Shown in pieces: positions 26,636 to 34,619 of a stretch of 64,000 nt of DNA; position 1 is the stretch's first letter, and the number at the start of each line of letters is the position of its first letter. Source of the DNA: Pseudomonas fulva 12-X. Its GTDB lineage: Bacteria > Pseudomonadota > Gammaproteobacteria > Pseudomonadales > Pseudomonadaceae. Below the pieces are notes generated by a model, which saw nothing but the letters and a program-made list of their open reading frames with translations, was not told the origin of the DNA and did not search any database. Location of the stretch: positions 1,364,001 through 1,428,000 of the forward strand of contig NC_015556.1 of the NCBI RefSeq assembly GCF_000213805.1, given 5' to 3'. The position numbers were made by a program, and so were the translations under genes.

Positions 26636-27920
26636 AAAGGATCACCCGCAGGCACTGGCCGGCGTGGTACAGCGAGAAGCCCGCTTCGTAGTAGCAGGCG
26701 CGTAGCCCGGCGGTACGCAGCGCTTTCATCCGTGACAGCGGAATGGGCAGCACACTGGTGTCGCTCTTGAGCAGGTAGTCGGCCAGGGCGTGGCCCACCA
26801 CGGTGCCGGTGGTGTTGCCGCGGCCGTTGTAGCCGGTCACCGCGACCACGCCAGGCGCCGGCTCGAACAGCTTCATCAGGTGATCCGGGGTGAAGTCGAT
26901 GCAACCGGTCCAGTGCATTTCCCAGTCGACCTTGCCGAGCTGCGGGAAGTAATGGCCCTGGATGCGGTCCGCCCAGCTGCGCACGAACCAGTCCGGCTTG
27001 TTGTTCGACTTGCCCATGCTGCCCAGCAGCAGGCGGCCCTGATCGTCACGGCGGATGCTGCTGAGCACCGTGCGGGTGTCCCACGAGCCCTGGCCGTGGG
27101 GCAGCACGGAGTCGGCCGCCGCGCCGCTCAGCGGCTTCGAGGCGACCTGGTAGTAATAGCCGCGGAAGAAGTTGCGCTGCACCTCGGTCCAGTCGCCCTC
27201 GGTGTAGGCGCCGGTGGAGATCACCACCTTCTCGGTGCTGACCGTGCCCAGGGCCGTGCGCACCAGCCAACCATCGGCCTGCTTGTGCAGTTCGGTGACC
27301 GGCGATTGCTGATGCAGGGTGCCGCCCAAACGCAGCAAGGCGGCGGCGAGGCCCTTGGTGTAGCCCATGGGGTTGATGGTGCCGGCGCGGCGATCCAGCA
27401 GAGCGCCGGTGATCTTGTCGGTTCCGCAATATTCCACGCAGGTAGCGCCGGTCAGCAGCTCGACATCCGCGCCACGGCGGCGCCACTGCGACTCGCGGGC
27501 CTTGAGGTCTTCAAGACCGGCGGCGTTGTGGGCCATGTGCAGGGTGCCCTGATGGCGCGCCTGGCAGTCGATCTGGTAGCGCTCGATGGCTTCGAACACC
27601 TTGGCCGGCGCCTCGCCCAGCACCTTGTTGAGGCGGCCGCCGACTTTCTCGCCGAGCGTCGCTTCCACATCGTCTGGCTTGATCCAGGTGCCGGCGTTGA
27701 CCAGCCCGACGTTGCGCCCCGAACCGCCATGGCCGACCTCGAAGGCCTCCAGCACGCATACACGCTTGCCCGCCTCGAGCAGTTGCAGCGCTGCCGACAG
27801 CCCGGTGATGCCGCCGCCAATCACGCAGACATCAGCCTTCACCTCGCCAACCAGAGCGCCGGCGTCAATCGGCGCCGGCGTCGCCACTTCCCACAGACAC
27901 TGTTGCTGGAAACCACTCAT
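26634..27920 (-). CDS. amaA: L-pipecolate oxidase AmaA (DAO-family flavoprotein)
   Basis: 428 residues from ATG 27920, which has GGAGAG upstream; the open frame to 28133 runs through a REP element and is not coding. The FAD-binding motif is VIGGGITGLSAALQLLEAGKRV (33 onward), followed by GHGGSGRNVGLVN; the C-terminal GYNGRGNTTGTVVGHALADYL completes a D-amino-acid-oxidase-type fold. The gene lies downstream of amaB as in P. putida, where AmaA oxidises L-pipecolate to piperideine-6-carboxylate in D-lysine catabolism. Identification rests on family plus this conserved neighbourhood. Confidence 0.85.
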   Translation of the reverse strand: MSGFQQQCLWEVATPAPIDAGALVGEVKADVCVIGGGITGLSAALQLLEAGKRVCVLEAFEVGHGGSGRNVGLVNAGTWIKPDDVEATLGEKVGGRLNKVLGEAPAKVFEAIERYQIDCQARHQGTLHMAHNAAGLEDLKARESQWRRRGADVELLTGATCVEYCGTDKITGALLDRRAGTINPMGYTKGLAAALLRLGGTLHQQSPVTELHKQADGWLVRTALGTVSTEKVVISTGAYTEGDWTEVQRNFFRGYYYQVASKPLSGAAADSVLPHGQGSWDTRTVLSSIRRDDQGRLLLGSMGKSNNKPDWFVRSWADRIQGHYFPQLGKVDWEMHWTGCIDFTPDHLMKLFEPAPGVVAVTGYNGRGNTTGTVVGHALADYLLKSDTSVLPIPLSRMKALRTAGLRACYYEAGFSLYHAGQCLRVIL

Positions 27921-28049
27921 CACGCGTTTCTCTCCAGATATCGGTGGCGGGGGCGACACCGGCTTGCCATGCGGCTCCGTGCGTTTGCTGGAACCTATCC
28001 ATAAACCGATTAGGTTGGGGTATCGCAATTGCGGGTTGACGCGAGTCCT

Positions 28050-28111
28050 GTGGGAGCGGGCCATGCCCGCGATTTCGCTCGCATGGACTAGGCGCCCCAG
28101 CCCACTCCCAC
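28050..28111. repeat. REP-like palindromic repeat, copy B
   Basis: GTGGGAGCGGG at 28050-28060 pairs with CCCACTCCCAC at 28101-28111, and inner GGGC/GCCC segments give secondary stems. It lies in the 213-bp gap between amaB and amaA and is related to the copy at 26180. Such elements between operon genes can affect mRNA stability. Confidence 0.7.
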
Positions 28112-28133
28112 TGTGTCGATGTAATGCTCGCAA

Positions 28134-29627
28134 TCAGTCGAACACGATGCCCTGGGCCAGCGGCAACTCTCGGGAGTAGTTGACGGTATTGGTCTGGCGG
28201 CGCATGTAGGCCTTCCAGGCATCGGAGCCGGACTCGCGACCGCCACCGGTTTCCTTCTCGCCGCCAAAGGCGCCGCCGATTTCCGCACCGCTGGTGCCGA
28301 TGTTGACGTTGGCGATGCCGCAGTCGCTGCCGGCCGCGCCCTGGAAGGCTTCGGCTTCACGCACGTCGGTGGTGAAGATGCACGAGGACAGGCCCTGGGG
28401 CACTTCGTTGTTCAGGCGCAGCGCCTCTTCGAAGTCGTCGTAGGCGAGCACGTAGAGGATCGGCGCGAAGGTTTCATGGCGCACCACTGCAGTCTGGCCC
28501 GGCATCTCGACGATGGCAGGGCTCACGTAGTAGCCGTTGGGGAAGGTGTCGGCCAGCTGGCGCTCGCCACCGAACACCTGGCCGCCTTCGTCGCGGGCCT
28601 TGGCGAGGGCGTCCTGCATGGCGCTGAACGCCTGCTTGTCGATCAGCGGGCCGATCAGGTTGCCCTGGCGCGGGTCGCCGATGCGTACCTTGGCGTAGGC
28701 GGCTTTGACGCGGGCGACCACCTCGTCCTTGATCGAACGATGGACGATCAGGCGGCGCAGGGTGGTGCAACGCTGGCCGGCGGTGCCGACGGCGCTGAAC
28801 AGGATGCCGCGCACGGCCAGGTCGAGGTCGGCGCTGGGGGCGAGGATCATGGCGTTGTTGCCGCCCAGTTCCAGAATGCTGCGGCCGAAGCGGGCAGCCA
28901 CCCGCGGGGCGACTTCGCGGCCCATGCGGGTGCTGCCGGTCGCGCTGATCAGCGGCACGCGCGGGTCGTCGACCAGCACTTCGCCGGCTTCGCGATCACC
29001 GATCACCAGTTGCGCCAGGCCTTGCGGGGCGTCGCTGCCGAAGCGCTCGAGGGCCTTGTCGAACAGTGCCTGGGAGGCCAGGGCGGTCAGCGGGGTCTTT
29101 TCCGACGGCTTCCAGATCACCGCGTTGCCGGCGACCAGGGCCAGGGTGGTGTTCCACGCCCACACGGCGACCGGGAAGTTGAAGGCGCTGATCACGCCGA
29201 CCACGCCCAGCGGGTGCCAGGTTTCACGCATATGGTGGCCCGAGCGCTCGGAGGCGATGGTCAGGCCGTAGAGCTGGCGCGACAGGCCGACGGCGAAGTC
29301 GCAGATGTCGATCATTTCCTGCACTTCGCCCAGGCCTTCCTGAGTGATCTTGCCGGCTTCGATGGACACCAGCTCGCCGAGATCGGCCTTGTGCTCACGC
29401 AGCACCTCGCCGAACAGACGCACCAGCTCGCCACGCCGCGGCGCCGGCACCTTGCGCCAGGCCAGAAAGGCGTCGTGGCCGGCGGTGATCTTGGCACGCA
29501 CGGCGTCTGCGCCCTCAAGGGTCAGGCTGCCGATCTGGCTGCCGTCGATCGGCGTATGAACCGCGTGACTGCCGTTCTGGTAGGCGCTGGCGCTGACACC
29601 GAGACGTTCGAGTAGCGAGTTGACCAT
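28134..29627 (-). CDS. amaB: L-piperidine-6-carboxylate dehydrogenase AmaB
   Basis: 497 residues, an ALDH7-type aldehyde dehydrogenase. The general-base Glu is in ILELGGNNAMI, the catalytic Cys in TAGQRCTTLRRL, and the NAD-binding region SATGSTRMGREV is intact. The sequence type is that of antiquitin/AmaB enzymes, which oxidise 2-aminoadipate 6-semialdehyde (open form of piperideine-6-carboxylate) to 2-aminoadipate. It lies upstream of amaA on the same strand and is divergent from a LysR gene, as in P. putida. Confidence 0.9.
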   Translation of the reverse strand: MVNSLLERLGVSASAYQNGSHAVHTPIDGSQIGSLTLEGADAVRAKITAGHDAFLAWRKVPAPRRGELVRLFGEVLREHKADLGELVSIEAGKITQEGLGEVQEMIDICDFAVGLSRQLYGLTIASERSGHHMRETWHPLGVVGVISAFNFPVAVWAWNTTLALVAGNAVIWKPSEKTPLTALASQALFDKALERFGSDAPQGLAQLVIGDREAGEVLVDDPRVPLISATGSTRMGREVAPRVAARFGRSILELGGNNAMILAPSADLDLAVRGILFSAVGTAGQRCTTLRRLIVHRSIKDEVVARVKAAYAKVRIGDPRQGNLIGPLIDKQAFSAMQDALAKARDEGGQVFGGERQLADTFPNGYYVSPAIVEMPGQTAVVRHETFAPILYVLAYDDFEEALRLNNEVPQGLSSCIFTTDVREAEAFQGAAGSDCGIANVNIGTSGAEIGGAFGGEKETGGGRESGSDAWKAYMRRQTNTVNYSRELPLAQGIVFD

Positions 29628-29764
29628 GGCGATCTCCTGAGTCGTGAAGTTGAAATCCGGATACAGATCAGTATTAATCCCGAATCTGCACGCAACAAAC
29701 GACGTTTACGCACCATATCATTCCGTCATGGAATCAAGTCGCCCCGTCTGACCTCGAGAAACCC

Positions 29765-30694
29765 ATGTCCAAACGCCTGCTGCCAACCATGACCGCCCTG
29801 CAATGTTTCGAGGCCGCAGCCAGGCACCTGAGCTTCACTCGCGCCGCCCAGGAGTTGCACCTGACCCAGAGTGCGGTGAGCAAGCAGGTGGCGCAGCTCG
29901 AGGACATGCTTCAGCACCCGCTGTTCCATCGCGTGCGCCGCCGCCTGCAACTGGCGCCAGCCGGCGAGCTGTACCTGGCCGAGGTCAACAAGATCCTCAC
30001 CCAGGTGGATATCTCCAGTCGCTACATCCTCTCCTACGGCGGCGAAACCGAGGTGCTCAAAGTGGCCACCCAGCCGACCTTCGGCGCGCGCTGGCTGGTG
30101 CCCAACCTCAAGGGTTTCTCGAAGCGCCACCCGACTATCCACCTGGACATCAAGAACGAGCTCGAACCCTTCGATCTGGTGCAGGCCAAGGCTGACGTGG
30201 CGTTCTTCTACGGCACCGGCTCCTGGCCGGGCGCCATCTGCATCGAGCTGTTCGGCGAGGATGTGATCCCGGTGTGCGCACCGGACATCCTGCCCAATGA
30301 GCCGCTGTTCGACGCCGGCGACCTCACCAGCCTGGTGCTGCTGCAATGCACCTCGCGCCCCGGCGCCTGGCACGAGTGGTTCGAGGAGCAGGGCATCAGC
30401 ACCGAGAACAGCTACCACGGGCCGCGCTTCGACACCTTCTACATGTGCATCCGTGCGGCCGAGTCGGGCTGCGGCGTGGCCCTGGTGCCGCGCTTTCTGG
30501 TGCTGGACGAACTGCAGGAAGGCAAGCTGGTGATCCCCTGGCAGCACTACAAGCCCAGCCAGGGCGCCCATTTCATCGCCTTCGCCGAGCAGTCCGCCGA
30601 GGTGCCCAAGGTCAGGGCGCTGATCGACTGGATTGTGGAAAAGGCCAGGGCTGGCAGCGGCGGCATTCAGCCAGTTCCTGAATTTAAGGAATGA
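29765..30694 (+). CDS. LysR-family regulator of the ama/hglS cluster
   Basis: 309 residues with HTH PTMTALQCFEAAARHLSFTRAAQELHLTQSAVSKQVAQLE and wing HPLFHRVRRRLQLAPAGELY, GcvA-type. It lies between divergent amaB and the aminotransferase/hglS pair, 137 bp from amaB. P. putida has a LysR gene in the same place between amaB and hglS. Control of both sides is inferred from position; the inducer may be 2-aminoadipate or pipecolate. Confidence 0.87.
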   Translation: MSKRLLPTMTALQCFEAAARHLSFTRAAQELHLTQSAVSKQVAQLEDMLQHPLFHRVRRRLQLAPAGELYLAEVNKILTQVDISSRYILSYGGETEVLKVATQPTFGARWLVPNLKGFSKRHPTIHLDIKNELEPFDLVQAKADVAFFYGTGSWPGAICIELFGEDVIPVCAPDILPNEPLFDAGDLTSLVLLQCTSRPGAWHEWFEEQGISTENSYHGPRFDTFYMCIRAAESGCGVALVPRFLVLDELQEGKLVIPWQHYKPSQGAHFIAFAEQSAEVPKVRALIDWIVEKARAGSGGIQPVPEFKE

Positions 30695-30812
30695 CGGCAG
30701 CACTTTATTTCGCTTGTGGCAGGCCCGCCTGACTCGCTTTGATAGGCGCATCGTTTCCAGGCACGGCTGCCTGTCATCGCGCCGCGGTGATGGCCGCCCA
30801 GGTAGGTAATCC

Positions 30813-32063
30813 ATGAGTGCTTCGCCCATCAGCTCGTCCCTTTCCGTGGTGCATCCCATCACCCTGTCCCATGGCCTGAACGCCCAGGTGTGGGATACCG
30901 AGGGCCGCTCGTACATCGACTTCGTCGGCGGCATCGGCGTGCTCAACCTCGGCCACTGCAACCCGCAGGTGGTCAGCGCCATCACCGAGCAGGCCGGGCG
31001 GCTGACCCATTCGACCTTCAACGCCGTGCCGCACCAGGGCTACCGGGAGCTGATGGACGCCCTGGCGGCCTTCGTGCCGGTCAGTTATCCGCTGGCGGGC
31101 ATGCTCACCAACAGCGGCGCCGAGGCTGCCGAGAATGCCCTGAAGGTGGTGCGCGCGGCCACCGGCCGAACGGTGGTGATCGCCTTCGACGGCGGCTTCC
31201 ACGGTCGTACCCTGGCCACCCTAAATCTCAACGGCAAGGTGGCGCCCTACAAGCAGAAGGTCGGCGTGCTGCCCGGCCCGGTCTATCACGTGCCGTACCC
31301 GAGCGCGGATACCGGGGTGAGCGCGGATGAAGCCTTCAAGGCCATCGAGCGACTGTTCAGCGTCGAGGTGGACGTCAACGATGTCGCCTGCTTCATCATC
31401 GAGCCGGTGCAGGGCGAGGGCGGTTTTCTGGCCCTGGATGCGGAGTTCGCCAAACGCCTGCGCCGCTGGTGCGACGAGCACGGTGTGCTGCTGATGCTCG
31501 ACGAAATCCAGTCCGGCTTCGGCCGTACCGGCCAGCGCTTCGCCTTCACCCGCCTGGGCATCGAGCCCGACCTGTTGCTGCTCGGCAAGAGCATCGCCGG
31601 CGGCTTGCCGCTGGGCGCTGTGGTCGGCCGTGCCGAGCTGCTGGGCGCGCTCCCCAAGGGCGGCCTGGGCGGCACCTACTCGGGCAACCCCATCGCCTGT
31701 GCGGCGGCCCTGGCCAGCCTGCGGCAGATGACCGACGCCAACCTGGCCACCTGGGGCGAAGCCCAGGAACAGGCGCTGCTGCGCCGCTACGAGCAGTGGC
31801 GCGCCAAGGGCCTGTCGCCGTATCTGGGCCGGCTCACCGGGGTTGGCGCGATGCGCGGTATCGAGCTGGTTACCCGTGACGGTCAGCCCGGCAGCGCGCA
31901 ACTGGCCGAACTGCTGGAGGCGGCTCGGGCCAAGGGTTTGCTGCTGATGCCCAGCGGCAAGAACCGTCATATCGTGCGCCTGCTGGCACCGCTGACCATC
32001 GAGCCGGCGCTGTTCGAGCAGGGCCTGGATATCATCGAAGACTGCCTGGCCAACCTCGGCTGA
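30813..32063 (+). CDS. amaC: Class III aminotransferase, 2-aminoadipate-type (AmaC-like)
   Basis: 416 residues, PLP fold type I of the 4-aminobutyrate aminotransferase group. Visible motifs: NSGAEAAENALKVVRAATGR for phosphate binding, the LMLDEIQSGFGRTG Asp that contacts the pyridine N, the PLP-lysine in LLLGKSIAGGLPLGAV, and GGTYSGNPIACAAAL. In P. putida an enzyme of this type (AmaC) transaminates 2-aminoadipate to 2-oxoadipate. Here it sits directly before hglS, which uses that product, making the assignment attractive. GABA or another amine cannot be excluded from sequence alone. Confidence 0.78.
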   Translation: MSASPISSSLSVVHPITLSHGLNAQVWDTEGRSYIDFVGGIGVLNLGHCNPQVVSAITEQAGRLTHSTFNAVPHQGYRELMDALAAFVPVSYPLAGMLTNSGAEAAENALKVVRAATGRTVVIAFDGGFHGRTLATLNLNGKVAPYKQKVGVLPGPVYHVPYPSADTGVSADEAFKAIERLFSVEVDVNDVACFIIEPVQGEGGFLALDAEFAKRLRRWCDEHGVLLMLDEIQSGFGRTGQRFAFTRLGIEPDLLLLGKSIAGGLPLGAVVGRAELLGALPKGGLGGTYSGNPIACAAALASLRQMTDANLATWGEAQEQALLRRYEQWRAKGLSPYLGRLTGVGAMRGIELVTRDGQPGSAQLAELLEAARAKGLLLMPSGKNRHIVRLLAPLTIEPALFEQGLDIIEDCLANLG

Positions 32064-32136
32064 GTACTCGTCCTCCTTCAAGGCCGGCGGGTATCGCCAG
32101 GGCCGACTGACAAGCGCGACAGGAGATTCGCCCGCT

Positions 32137-33534
32137 ATGAATACCTCAGGATTCGTCGACCCCTCGCAAATCCGTGCGCAGTTTTCCAGCGCCATGTCCG
32201 CCATGTACCGCGCCGAAGTGCCGCTGTATGGCGACCTGCTCGACCTGGTGGCGGACACCAATGCCCAAGCGCTGGCGGGCTCTGCCGCACTGAAGCAGCA
32301 GCTGGAATGGACCGGTGAAATCGAGCGCCTGGCCATGGAGCGCCACGGCGCGATTCGTGTCGGCACGGCCGAGGAGCTGTCGACCATCCGCCGCCTGTTC
32401 GCGGTCATGGGCATGCAGCCGGTTGGCTACTACGACCTCAGCTCGGCCGGCGTGCCGGTGCATTCCACCGCCTTTCGCGCCGTGCACGAGGCCGAACTGC
32501 AGGTCAGCCCGTTTCGCGTGTTCACCTCGCTGCTGCGCCTGGAACTGATCGAGGACGAAGCACTGCGTGCCCTGGCCGCCGAGATTCTCGCCAAGCGCGA
32601 CATCTTCACCCCGCGGGCCCGGGCGCTAATCGAGCAGTGCGAGGCCCAGGGCGGCCTGAATGCCGCCGATGCCGAGGAATTCGTCAAAGAGGCGCTGGAG
32701 ACCTTTCGCTGGCACACCCAGGCCACCGTCACTGCCGCCGAGTACGACCGGCTGCATGGTCAGCACCGCCTGATCGCCGACGTGGTGGCCTTCAACGGGC
32801 CGCATATCAACCACCTGACGCCGCGCACGCTGGATATCGACGAAGTGCAGGCGTCCATGCCCAAGCGCGGCATCACGCCCAAGGCGGTGGTCGAGGGCCC
32901 GCCCCGGCGCCAGTGCCCGATCCTGCTGCGCCAGACCAGCTTCAAGGCGCTGCAGGAGGCGGTGGCCTTCGTCGGTCAGTCCAGTGCGGCGGGCAGCCAT
33001 ACCGCGCGCTTCGGTGAGATCGAGCAACGCGGTGCAGCGCTTACCCCTGCCGGCCGCGCGCTGTACGACCGGCTGCTCAACGAGGCGCGCGACGACCTCG
33101 GCGAGTTCCCCAACGAAGCCAATGCCCAGCGCTATGCAGACTTGCTGGAGCAACGCTTCGAAGCCTTCCCGGATAGCTACCCGGCCATGCGCCGCGAGGG
33201 CCTGGCCTACTTCCGCTACTTCGTCACCGAGGCGGGTAAGGCTGCGCGCCGTGACGGAACCGCACCGCGCAACCTCGACGCCCTGATCGAGGCCGGCCAT
33301 GTGCATTTCGAGCCGCTGGTCTACGAGGATTTCCTGCCGGTCAGCGCTGCCGGCATCTTCCAGTCCAACCTCGGCGATGATGCCCAGGTCAGCTACAACG
33401 CCACCTCCAACCAGCAGGCCTTCCACGCTGCGCTCGGCGCCACGGTGCATGACGAGCTGGCGCTGTACGCCCAGACCCAGTGCCGCTCGCTGGCCGAGTG
33501 CGCGCGCGAGCTGGGGTTGGAAGCGCTGGGCTGA
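32137..33534 (+). CDS. hglS: 2-oxoadipate dioxygenase/decarboxylase HglS (DUF1338)
   Basis: 465 residues, the YdcJ/HglS family. The Fe(II) ligands known for P. putida HglS fall at the same numbers: His70 (MERHGAIR), His226 (GPHINHLTP) and Glu294 (RFGEIEQ), and substrate-binding Arg74 is present. The enzyme uses O2 to convert 2-oxoadipate to D-2-hydroxyglutarate and CO2. It follows the AmaC-like gene by 73 bp with AGGAG ahead of the start. Its product would go to the YdiJ-type dehydrogenase at 23.1 kb. Confidence 0.93.
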   Translation: MNTSGFVDPSQIRAQFSSAMSAMYRAEVPLYGDLLDLVADTNAQALAGSAALKQQLEWTGEIERLAMERHGAIRVGTAEELSTIRRLFAVMGMQPVGYYDLSSAGVPVHSTAFRAVHEAELQVSPFRVFTSLLRLELIEDEALRALAAEILAKRDIFTPRARALIEQCEAQGGLNAADAEEFVKEALETFRWHTQATVTAAEYDRLHGQHRLIADVVAFNGPHINHLTPRTLDIDEVQASMPKRGITPKAVVEGPPRRQCPILLRQTSFKALQEAVAFVGQSSAAGSHTARFGEIEQRGAALTPAGRALYDRLLNEARDDLGEFPNEANAQRYADLLEQRFEAFPDSYPAMRREGLAYFRYFVTEAGKAARRDGTAPRNLDALIEAGHVHFEPLVYEDFLPVSAAGIFQSNLGDDAQVSYNATSNQQAFHAALGATVHDELALYAQTQCRSLAECARELGLEALG

Positions 33535-33552
33535 GCGACGCCGGGCTGTGCG

Positions 33553-33942
33553 TCAGCGCGCGTTGCGCGGATCCTGGTCAGCGGTCGCCAGCCCCAGCTC
33601 GCTATCGACGCTGATGCTCTGCTCGCTGACCACCGCCAGCACGGTGGTGGTCAGGGTGTAATACATCTCCCGGCTGGTCACCTGACGGCCATCGGCGTAG
33701 GTCACGCTGAAGGTGATACCGCCCTCGCCAGGCACCTTGAATGCCACGGTTTGCCCAGGTCGGATCGAGCCCAGATCGCGACTTTGATCCCGCCACTGCG
33801 CCACCACCTGCACGGCCTCGGCCGAGTCGTTGCGCACCTGGGCGGTGGGCACGGCCCAGTACGCCACGCCGACAAAAAGAGCACTCAGCGCCGCCAGAAT
33901 GACAGCCAGGGCAATCGCCAGTTGTTTGAGGCTGCGCTTCAT
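33553..33942 (-). CDS. Hypothetical membrane-anchored protein
   Basis: 129 residues from ATG 33942 (MKRSLKQ), with GGGAAA upstream. One N-terminal membrane helix, about 8-30 (AIALAVILAALSALFVGVAYW), then a beta-rich extracytoplasmic domain with SIRPGQTVAFKVPGEGGITFSVTYADGR. No family recognised. It is convergent with hglS, 18 bp away, and has no evident operon partner. Confidence 0.65.
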   Translation of the reverse strand: MKRSLKQLAIALAVILAALSALFVGVAYWAVPTAQVRNDSAEAVQVVAQWRDQSRDLGSIRPGQTVAFKVPGEGGITFSVTYADGRQVTSREMYYTLTTTVLAVVSEQSISVDSELGLATADQDPRNAR

Positions 33943-34090
33943 AAAATTTCCCTTTCCCATTGGCTGCATCGGTTGGCGCCTGATGCTGGCAGTGATGGCT
34001 GTCGGTACGGCATTGTAGGTCTGCCAGCGAGCTGCTCGATGTGAAGCGCCTGGCTGATCGGAATTTCAATCTGGAAGAATCGGAATACCC

Positions 34091-34570
34091 ATGGACATCC
34101 GCGCCACCCAAAAGGATGACTGGCAGCTACTGAAACAGATCCGCCTTGCAGCCCTGCAGGACACGCCGACTGCTTTTGGCGTGAGTTACCAGACAGCAGC
34201 GGCCGACAGCGATGCCCAGTGGCAGGCGCGGGCGGCGGGCGAGAGGACGCGGTTCTGGCTGGCGTTGGACGATGACAGGCCCGTCGGCCTGGTGGGGGCG
34301 GGCTTTCGTGACCCTGCCCGGTATGAGCTGATCGCCATGTGGGTCGAGCCGGCGGCTCGCGGTTCAGGCGTGGCGGACGGACTGGTGGCGGCCGTGAAGG
34401 CATCTGCAATAGAGCTGGGCGTCGATGCGCTGTTTCTCGAAGTCGCCCCGGAGAACGTCAGGGCCGTGCAGTTCTACCGCCGGCACGGTTTCGAGTTTCT
34501 GGACGAGTGGGAACCGATCGACAGCCACCCGCACATCCTGGCGCAGAGCATGCGGTACAGCTGCAAATAG
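34091..34570 (+). CDS. GNAT-family N-acetyltransferase
   Basis: 159 residues. The GNAT core is visible: IRATQKDDWQLLKQIRLAALQD at the N-terminus, the acetyl-CoA region WVEPAARGSGVADGLVAAVKASAIELG with a RGSGVA pyrophosphate loop, and VRAVQFYRRHGF in motif B. Substrate unknown. Single gene ending at a strong terminator shared with the convergent phosphate transporter. Confidence 0.87.
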   Translation: MDIRATQKDDWQLLKQIRLAALQDTPTAFGVSYQTAAADSDAQWQARAAGERTRFWLALDDDRPVGLVGAGFRDPARYELIAMWVEPAARGSGVADGLVAAVKASAIELGVDALFLEVAPENVRAVQFYRRHGFEFLDEWEPIDSHPHILAQSMRYSCK

Positions 34571-34583
34571 CGATTGGAGAAGG

Positions 34584-34612
34584 AACGAGGCACCCGGAAC
34601 GGGTGCCTCGTT
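34584..34612. terminator. Bidirectional terminator hairpin
   Basis: CGAGGCACCCG (34586-34596) pairs perfectly with CGGGTGCCTCG (34600-34610) around a GAA loop, with AA/TT extending the stem. It sits between the convergent stops of the GNAT gene (34570) and the phosphate transporter (34620) and should serve both. Confidence 0.75.
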
Positions 34613-34619
34613 GATTCGA

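Noticed and set aside
27921..28133. 71-residue N-terminal extension of AmaA
   Set aside because: It is read through a REP element; the FAD domain begins normally after ATG 27920, which has a good ribosome site.
33602..34111. 169-codon minus-strand frame overlapping the small membrane protein
   Set aside because: It is in another frame over a protein with a clear membrane helix, and it also overlaps the start of the GNAT gene.
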